Part shown: piece by piece, positions 58,091 to 64,000 of the stretch
Layout: each line of letters begins with the position of its first letter
Numbering within the stretch: the stretch's first letter is position 1
Source of the DNA: Vibrio splendidus
GTDB taxonomy: Bacteria; Pseudomonadota; Gammaproteobacteria; Enterobacterales; Vibrionaceae
Length of the DNA: 64,000 nucleotides
Assembly: GCF_002873455.1 (NCBI RefSeq)
Contig: NZ_MCUN01000006.1
Coordinates: forward strand, 186,001-250,000
Reading direction: 5' to 3'
Made by a program: the position numbers and the translations under genes
Notes under the pieces: generated by a model
The model's database searches: none
Seen by the model: the letters and a program-made list of their open reading frames with translations, nothing else
What the model was told of the DNA's origin: nothing

Positions 58091-61000
58091 ATGCGCTTTA
58101 CTGATGTTTTTATTAAACGTCCAGTTCTAGCGGTATCCATCAGCTTTTTGATTGCTCTGCTTGGCTTACAAGCAATCTTCAAAATGCAGGTGCGTGAATA
58201 CCCTGAAATGACGAATACCGTCGTAACCGTAACCACGAGTTACTACGGTGCAAGTGCCGATCTTATCCAAGGCTTTATCACCCAGCCCCTCGAACAGGCT
58301 GTGGCTCAAGCGGATAATATCGACTATATGACTTCTTCTTCTGTACTTGGTAGTTCTACGATTACCGTCAACATGAAGTTGAACACCGACCCGAATGCGG
58401 CGCTGTCTGACATACTGGCCAAGACTAACTCGGTGCGTTCTCAGCTTCCTAAAGAAGCCGAAGATCCAACCGTAACTATGTCTACCGGTTCAACGACGGC
58501 TGTACTCTACATTGGTTTTACTAGTGATGAGTTGGTGTCGAGCCAAATTACTGACTACCTAGAGCGTGTAATCAACCCGCAACTATTTACGGTAAATGGT
58601 GTATCTAAAGTTGACCTATATGGTGGTATGAAATACGCACTGCGCGTATGGCTAGATCCATCAAAAATGGCAGCAGTTAGCCTAACTGCATCTGATGTAA
58701 TGACGGTACTGAACGCTAACAACTACCAATCGGCTACGGGTCAAGCAACCGGTGAGTTCGTGCTTTACAACGGCAGTGCAGATACTCAGGTATCAAACAC
58801 TGAAGAATTAGAGAACCTAGTAGTGAAGAGCGGTGAAGGTGAGATCATTCGCCTATCCGACATCGCTAAGGTTTCTCTAGAGAAAAGCCACGACATTTAC
58901 CGCGCAAGTGCTAATGGTCAAGAAGCGGTTGTTGCAGCGATTAACGCGGCACCAAGTGCTAACCCAATCAACATCGCTGCAGATGTACTTGAGCTTCTTC
59001 CTCAATTAGAGAAGAACCTACCAAGTAATATCTCAATGAACGTAATGTACGATTCGACAATTGCGATTAACGAATCAATTCAAGAGGTTATTAAGACCAT
59101 TCTTGAAGCAGCATTAATTGTATTGATCGTAATTACTTTGTTCTTAGGTTCATTCCGAGCGGTACTGATCCCTATTGTTACTATCCCACTGTCTTTGATT
59201 GGTGTGGCAATGGTAATGCAGGCAATGGGCTTCTCTTGGAACCTAATGACACTTCTGGCAATGGTACTCGCCATCGGCCTAGTGGTAGATGATGCGATCG
59301 TTGTACTTGAAAACGTCGACCGGCATATCAAGCTCGGGGAGTCACCTTTCCGAGCAGCAATTATCGGTACTCGTGAAATTGCGATCCCTGTTATTGCAAT
59401 GACATTAACGCTAGGTGCGGTATACGCTCCAATCGCGATGATGGGTGGTATCACTGGCTCGCTATTTAAAGAGTTTGCGTTAACCCTAGCCGGTTCAGTT
59501 TTTGTTTCGGGTATTGTGGCACTAACGCTGTCGCCAATGATGTGTTCAAAAATGCTAAAAGCTCACGCAGAGCCGAGCAAATTTGAGCAGAAAGTTCATA
59601 GCGTGCTGGATGGCATGACCAACCGTTACGAGCGTATGCTTGGTGCGGTAATGCAACATCGTCCAGTATTTATTGGTTTTGCTATCATCGTATTTGCAAG
59701 TTTGCCATTGTTGTTCAAGTTCATCCCTAGCGAGTTAGCACCTTCAGAAGATAAAGGTGTAATCATGTTAATGGGTACAGCACCGTCGAATGCGAACTTA
59801 GACTTCATGCAAAACACCATGAACGACGTAAACAAGATTCTGTCTGATCAGCCAGAAGTAGCTTACGCACAGGTATTTACAGGTGTGCCTAATGCAAACC
59901 AAGCATTTGGTATCGCATCTATGGTGCCTTGGAGCGAACGTGAAGCAAGCCAATCAGACGTAGCAAACCGCGTTGGTAATTTGGTGAAAGATGTTCCAGG
60001 AATGGCGGTAACTGCATTCCAAATGCCAGAACTACCAGGTGCAGGTTCAGGTCTTCCGATTCAGTTTGTCATTACAACGCCAAACAGTTTTGAAAGCTTG
60101 TTCCAAATCACCACCGACATTCTGGCTGATGTCTCTTCAAATCCACTGTTCGTGTATTCAGATCTCGATCTGAACTACGACTCAGCAACCATGAAGATCA
60201 ACATCGACAAGGATAAAGCGGGCGCATACGGCGTGACCATGCAAGATATCGGTATCACACTCGGTACCATGATGTCAGATGGCTACGTAAACCGTATCGA
60301 CTTAAATGGCCGTTCTTACGAGGTTATTCCTCAAGTTGAACGTAAATTCCGTTTGAACCCAGAGTCAATGAACAACTACTACGTACGTGCCGCTGATGGT
60401 AACGCCGTTCCACTAGGCAGTTTGATTACGATTGATGTTGTGGCAGAGCCTCGCTCACTTCCTCACTTCAACCAATTGAACTCGGCTACGATTGGTGCGG
60501 TACCGGCTCCAGGCGCAGCAATGGGTGACGCAATTGCGTGGTTTGAAGACACAGCAGCGAACAAGCTTCCAAGTGGCTACAACCATGACTACATGGGTGA
60601 AGCACGCCAATACGTAACAGAAGGTAGCGCACTTTACGCGACCTTTGGTTTAGCGTTGGCGATCATCTTCTTGGTATTGGCGATTCAGTTTGAATCTCTA
60701 AAAGATCCACTGGTTATCATGGTATCTGTACCACTGGCGATTTGTGGTGCCCTAATCGCTCTGGCTTGGGGTGCGGCAACGATGAACATCTATTCGCAAG
60801 TTGGTTTGATCACATTGGTCGGCCTGATTACCAAGCACGGTATCTTGATCTGTGAGGTAGCCAAAGAAGAACAGCTACATAATCACAAAAACCGTATTGA
60901 AGCGGTAATGGAAGCGGCGAAGGTTCGTCTTCGTCCAATCCTGATGACAACGGCTGCGATGATCGCGGGTCTAATCCCACTGATGTACGCAAGTGGTGCG

Positions 61001-61213
61001 GGTGCGGCTCAGCGTTTCAGTATTGGTATCGTAATCGTTGCAGGTCTAGCGATTGGTACTATCTTCACGCTATTTGTACTGCCTGTGATTTACAGCTACT
61101 TGGCTGAAAAACACAAACCTTTACCTGTATTTGTTGAAGACAAAGACCTAGAAAAGCTAGCTCGCGTCGATGAAGCAAAAGCAGCGCACAGAGAATTAGC
61201 TGATAATAAGTAA
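58091..61213 (+). CDS. vexB: RND-family multidrug efflux transporter (VexB-like)
   Basis: The 1040-residue pump begins MRFTDVFIKRPVLAVSISFL, normal for HAE1-type RND. The proton-relay Asp pair is in LVVDDAIVVLENVDRHI, with a Lys in the partner helix region (LITKHGILI). The two large periplasmic loops and 12 membrane helices are in place. VexAB of V. cholerae exports bile salts, detergents and several antibiotics. A GGAG lies 6 bases before the ATG. Confidence 0.9.
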   Translation: MRFTDVFIKRPVLAVSISFLIALLGLQAIFKMQVREYPEMTNTVVTVTTSYYGASADLIQGFITQPLEQAVAQADNIDYMTSSSVLGSSTITVNMKLNTDPNAALSDILAKTNSVRSQLPKEAEDPTVTMSTGSTTAVLYIGFTSDELVSSQITDYLERVINPQLFTVNGVSKVDLYGGMKYALRVWLDPSKMAAVSLTASDVMTVLNANNYQSATGQATGEFVLYNGSADTQVSNTEELENLVVKSGEGEIIRLSDIAKVSLEKSHDIYRASANGQEAVVAAINAAPSANPINIAADVLELLPQLEKNLPSNISMNVMYDSTIAINESIQEVIKTILEAALIVLIVITLFLGSFRAVLIPIVTIPLSLIGVAMVMQAMGFSWNLMTLLAMVLAIGLVVDDAIVVLENVDRHIKLGESPFRAAIIGTREIAIPVIAMTLTLGAVYAPIAMMGGITGSLFKEFALTLAGSVFVSGIVALTLSPMMCSKMLKAHAEPSKFEQKVHSVLDGMTNRYERMLGAVMQHRPVFIGFAIIVFASLPLLFKFIPSELAPSEDKGVIMLMGTAPSNANLDFMQNTMNDVNKILSDQPEVAYAQVFTGVPNANQAFGIASMVPWSEREASQSDVANRVGNLVKDVPGMAVTAFQMPELPGAGSGLPIQFVITTPNSFESLFQITTDILADVSSNPLFVYSDLDLNYDSATMKINIDKDKAGAYGVTMQDIGITLGTMMSDGYVNRIDLNGRSYEVIPQVERKFRLNPESMNNYYVRAADGNAVPLGSLITIDVVAEPRSLPHFNQLNSATIGAVPAPGAAMGDAIAWFEDTAANKLPSGYNHDYMGEARQYVTEGSALYATFGLALAIIFLVLAIQFESLKDPLVIMVSVPLAICGALIALAWGAATMNIYSQVGLITLVGLITKHGILICEVAKEEQLHNHKNRIEAVMEAAKVRLRPILMTTAAMIAGLIPLMYASGAGAAQRFSIGIVIVAGLAIGTIFTLFVLPVIYSYLAEKHKPLPVFVEDKDLEKLARVDEAKAAHRELADNK

Positions 61214-61232
61214 TCACTAAGTCGTAATAACA

Positions 61233-61263
61233 ATAAAAAGGCTACTTCGGTGGCCTTTTTTTG
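61233..61263 (+). terminator. Intrinsic terminator of the vexRAB operon
   Basis: The stem AAGGCTAC/GTGGCCTT has a TTCG loop and is followed by a T run, about 20 bases past the vexB stop. Confidence 0.85.
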
Positions 61264-61332
61264 TACGCCATAGGCGACATCTCAAGTGTGATTAAATAGA
61301 ATAGTGATAAATATTCAGGAGTTTTAATTGAT

Positions 61333-61584
61333 ATGTTTGATCCAAAAAAACTAGAGCAGATTGCTAAGCAGATCCACGATTCTATGCCTCAACCAGTAAA
61401 AGAGCTTGGTTCAGACGTAGATCAAAAAGTTCGCCAGGTTATCCAAGGCCAGTTGAATAAGTTAGACGTTGTAAGCCGTGAAGAATTTGATGTTCAAACA
61501 CAAGTACTACTGCGCACTCGCCAAAAGCTGACTGAAATGGAACAAAAGCTAGCGGACTTAGAAGCAAAGATTGCCGACAAGTAA
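61333..61584 (+). CDS. ubiK: Ubiquinone biosynthesis accessory factor UbiK
   Basis: The 83-residue protein is of the BMFP/YqiC family: an N-terminal [19 protein letters not shown] and a C-terminal coiled coil ([20 protein letters not shown]). It forms trimers and works with UbiJ (13798) in ubiquinone assembly under air. A strong terminator follows at once, so it is a single gene. Confidence 0.9.
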   Translation: MFDPKKLEQIAKQIHDSMPQPVKELGSDVDQKVRQVIQGQLNKLDVVSREEFDVQTQVLLRTRQKLTEMEQKLADLEAKIADK

Positions 61585-61599
61585 GCGTAAAGTAAAAAA

Positions 61600-61637
61600 A
61601 CTTAAAAGGGTTGGTGTGAAAACACCAACCCTTTTGT
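61600..61637 (+). terminator. Intrinsic terminator of ubiK
   Basis: The stem AAAAGGGTTGGTGT/ACACCAACCCTTTT with a GAAA loop lies 20 bases after the stop. Confidence 0.9.
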
Positions 61638-61726
61638 ATTTCTGAAGATCAATCAAGAACTGAAAACCGACGAAGACCTATCAAGCAATATTCATTTGAT
61701 TGATTTTTAAGACTTTGTTACTAAAA

Positions 61727-61763
61727 GCAAAAAGGCTTGGTCAACGGCGACCAAGCCTTTTTA
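61727..61763. terminator. Bidirectional intrinsic terminator, ilvC side
   Basis: AAAAAGGCTTGGTC/GACCAAGCCTTTTT forms the stem. It lies about 97 bases past the ilvC stop on the minus strand. Confidence 0.85.
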
Positions 61764-61859
61764 TTAGATGTTGTGTTGCTTATTTATAACTCCAACCTGT
61801 AAGAAGTTAGTGATACTGCTTCGCTTTTTCTACAAATTTATCAGTATCTAAGCGACTAA

Positions 61860-63344
61860 TTAACCGCCTACAGCAATACGCTTCATATCGCTCATGTAGC
61901 TACGTAACTCTTCACCAATGTATTCTACAGGGTGGTTACGAATAGCTTCGTTTACTTCAATTAGCTTAGCGTTATCAACTTGGTTAGATGTTTCACCTAG
62001 ACCACGGCCGATTACGTCTGTTGCTACTGAAGGCATGAACTTCTCACGCAGTAGCGGTGTTGCTACGTTAGCGAACAGGTAGTTACCGTACTCAGCAGTA
62101 TCAGAGATTACAACGTTCATTTCGTAAAGACGCTTACGAGCAACTGTGTTTGCAATTAGTGGAAGTTCATGTAGAGATTCGTAGTAAGCAGACTCATCGA
62201 TGATGCCAGATGCTGTCATAGCTTCGAATGCTAGCTCAACACCGGCACGAACCATAGCAACCATGAGGATACCGTTATCGAAGTACTCTTGCTCTGAGAT
62301 TTCTACGTCAGAAGCTGGGTAATTTTCGAATGCAGTTTCACCTGTCTCTTCGCGCCAGCCTAATAGGTTCACGTCATCGTTCGCCCAGTCAGCCATCATA
62401 GTGCTAGAGAAGTGACCAGAGATGATGTCATCCATGTGCTTGTTGTAAAGCGGACGCATTAGATCTTTAAGCTCTTCAGAAAGCTCAAACGCTTTAACTT
62501 TAGCAGGGTTAGATAGACGATCCATCATGTGAGTTACGCCACCGAACTTAAGCGCTTCAGTGATCGTTTCCCAACCGTATTGTAGAAGCTTGCCTGCATA
62601 GCCTGGTTCAATGCCATCAGCAATCATCTTCTCGTAAGATACGATAGAACCAGCTTGTAGCATGCCACAAAGGATAGTTTGCTCACCCATAAGGTCAGAT
62701 TTAACTTCAGCTACGAAAGAAGACTCTAGGCAACCTGCGCGGTGACCACCAGTACCAGCAGCCCAAGCTTTAGCGATATCCCAACCTTCGCCTTTAGGGT
62801 CATTTTCTGGGTGAACAGCGATCAGTGTTGGTACACCGAAGCCACGCTTGTACTCTTCACGTACTTCAGAACCGGGACACTTAGGTGCAACCATAACAAC
62901 CGTAAGGTCAGAACGTAATTGCATGCCTTCTTCAACAACGTTAAAGCCATGAGAGTAACCAAGAGCAGCGCCTTGCTTCATTAGAGGCATTACTGTTTCA
63001 ACAACATTTGTATGTTGCTTGTCTGGAGTAAGGTTGATAACTAGATCTGCTTGAGGGATTAGCGTTTCGTAGCTACCCACAACAAAGCCGTTTTCATCCG
63101 CGTTTTTGAATGATTGACGCTTTTCATCAATTGCCGCTTGGCGTAGAGCGTAAGATACGTCTAGACCAGAATCACGCATGTTCAGACCTTGGTTTAGGCC
63201 TTGAGCACCACAACCAACAATTACGATTTTCTTACCTTCAAGATATTCAGCTTCTGTCGTGAATTCTTCACGATCCATGAAGCGGCAACGACCTAATTGG
63301 TCTAGTTGTTCACGAAGGTTTAATGTATTGAAATAGTTAGCCAT
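61860..63344 (-). CDS. ilvC: Ketol-acid reductoisomerase (class II, long form)
   Basis: The 494-residue enzyme makes the dihydroxy acids of the isoleucine/valine pathway with NADPH and Mg. It is the long class II type, with a doubled C-terminal knot domain. The NADPH loop is [20 protein letters not shown], followed by the Arg/Gln-rich [15 protein letters not shown]. The conserved [20 protein letters not shown] and [12 protein letters not shown] are present. It is divergent from ilvY, with about 146 bases between starts. Confidence 0.96.
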   Translation of the reverse strand: MANYFNTLNLREQLDQLGRCRFMDREEFTTEAEYLEGKKIVIVGCGAQGLNQGLNMRDSGLDVSYALRQAAIDEKRQSFKNADENGFVVGSYETLIPQADLVINLTPDKQHTNVVETVMPLMKQGAALGYSHGFNVVEEGMQLRSDLTVVMVAPKCPGSEVREEYKRGFGVPTLIAVHPENDPKGEGWDIAKAWAAGTGGHRAGCLESSFVAEVKSDLMGEQTILCGMLQAGSIVSYEKMIADGIEPGYAGKLLQYGWETITEALKFGGVTHMMDRLSNPAKVKAFELSEELKDLMRPLYNKHMDDIISGHFSSTMMADWANDDVNLLGWREETGETAFENYPASDVEISEQEYFDNGILMVAMVRAGVELAFEAMTASGIIDESAYYESLHELPLIANTVARKRLYEMNVVISDTAEYGNYLFANVATPLLREKFMPSVATDVIGRGLGETSNQVDNAKLIEVNEAIRNHPVEYIGEELRSYMSDMKRIAVGG

Positions 63345-63433
63345 TCTAGGGCACTCCTTTAAAAATAAGTCCGTAAGGTCGATATCTATCTATCGAATGA
63401 CTTCATACTAAAACAGACACTCCGTTGCTGAAA

Positions 63434-63470
63434 GTGATATATTCACAATTAGTTATTGCAATAAATGCAA
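63434..63470. promoter_or_regulatory. Probable IlvY operators between ilvC and ilvY
   Basis: Two short palindromes are seen: GTGATATATTCAC (63434-63446) and TTGCAATAAATGCAA (63456-63470, arms TTGCA/TGCAA). The second fits the T-N11-A LysR box. They lie in the divergent control region, where IlvY binds tandem sites in E. coli. Confidence 0.75.
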
Positions 63471-63490
63471 CATGGAAACGATCGCAAAAC

Positions 63491-64000
63491 ATGAACATAA
63501 AATCTCTACAATTATTTATACATTTATGTAATAGCAAGAGTTTCAGTAAAACCGCTGCTGCTATGCACGTCAGTCCTTCAGCACTTAGTCGTCAGGTACA
63601 AAAGCTTGAAGAGGAAACGGGGCAAGAATTGCTTATCAGAGATAACCGCAGTGTTGATCTTACTCCAGCAGGAAAGCATCTATTGCCAGTAGCATTAAGC
63701 ATCGTTGGAGAGTGGCAGCAATACAATCTTCACCTTAAAGGTGGTGAACAAGAGCTTAAAGGTGAGATTCGCATATTTTGCTCGGTAACGGCTAGCTACA
63801 GCCACCTACCAGAGCTCATGACCGAATTTAGATCTATTCATCCATACATTGAATTTAAGCTCTCTACCGGCGATCCGGCTCAATCCATCGACAAGATTTT
63901 AAATGATGAAGCAGATATTGCTATCTCAGCGAAGCCCGACATCCTTCCTTCAAGATTAGAGTTCGAAACCATCAGCGATATCCCACTATCAGTGATCATC
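63491..64000 (+). CDS. ilvY: IlvY, LysR-family activator of ilvC (partial, cut by window end)
   Basis: The 170 codons visible start MNIKSLQLFIHLCNSKSFSK, with a LysR helix-turn-helix (KTAAAMHVSPSALSRQVQKL) and the beginning of the effector domain (EIRIFCSVTASYSHLPELM). The divergent position next to ilvC and the sequence support IlvY, which activates ilvC when acetolactate or acetohydroxybutyrate is bound. The C-terminal part lies outside the window. Confidence 0.9.
   Translation, partial: MNIKSLQLFIHLCNSKSFSKTAAAMHVSPSALSRQVQKLEEETGQELLIRDNRSVDLTPAGKHLLPVALSIVGEWQQYNLHLKGGEQELKGEIRIFCSVTASYSHLPELMTEFRSIHPYIEFKLSTGDPAQSIDKILNDEADIAISAKPDILPSRLEFETISDIPLSVII

Overview
The window is a piece of a Vibrio main chromosome, most like the marine Splendidus-type vibrios. 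The evidence is near-exact Vibrio and enteric protein families, Vibrio-style gene order (polA / ryhB / hemB / tatD / tatABC / ubiBJE, and rep / RND pump / ubiK / ilvC), and three conserved gammaproteobacterial small RNAs. No insertion sequence, prophage or CRISPR array was seen.

Left part (1-8200): yihI, a methyltransferase, a CsrB/CsrC-type RNA, cytochrome c4, engB, Spot 42 RNA (spf) and polA. The yihI-csrC-engB-spf-polA order is the one known from E. coli. Upstream of polA lies a long-form RyhB RNA with Fur boxes in its promoter. Part two (8200-16900): hemB, tatD, a 38-residue zinc-ribbon microprotein, the Tat translocase, the ubiquinone genes ubiB, ubiJ and ubiE, and rmuC.

Part three (17000-33940): two EamA transporters, a YhiN-type flavoprotein, the stress and iron-storage genes uspB, ftnA and uspA, a probably Fur-regulated Cys/Lys-rich protein, rsmJ, a large sensor with GGDEF and EAL domains, asnC, prlC, rlmJ, gorA, a small conserved protein, and a solitary nqrB far from any nqr operon.

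Part four (34238-44799) is the most distinctive block. A transmembrane Ser/Thr kinase, an exported protein, an ECF sigma factor of the kinase-linked type (ECF43/PF07638) and an Ig-like exported protein are almost end to end, with one 1-base overlap. Two large lipoproteins follow, built from the same domains as the last operon gene. The layout suggests that an envelope signal reaches the kinase, the kinase phosphorylates the sigma factor, and surface lipoproteins are produced. The kinase/sigma pair resembles PknT/EcfP of V. parahaemolyticus. The exported proteins are not families I recognise.

Right part (44891-64000): a SPOR-domain protein, a peptide ABC transporter with a fused double ATPase, a tRNA array (Arg, His, Pro, His, Pro) followed by decaying tRNA-Pro fragments and serial terminators, cytochrome c5, rep, a VexRAB-like regulator and efflux pump with a perfect palindromic operator on its promoter, ubiK, ilvC, and the start of divergent ilvY, which is cut by the window edge.
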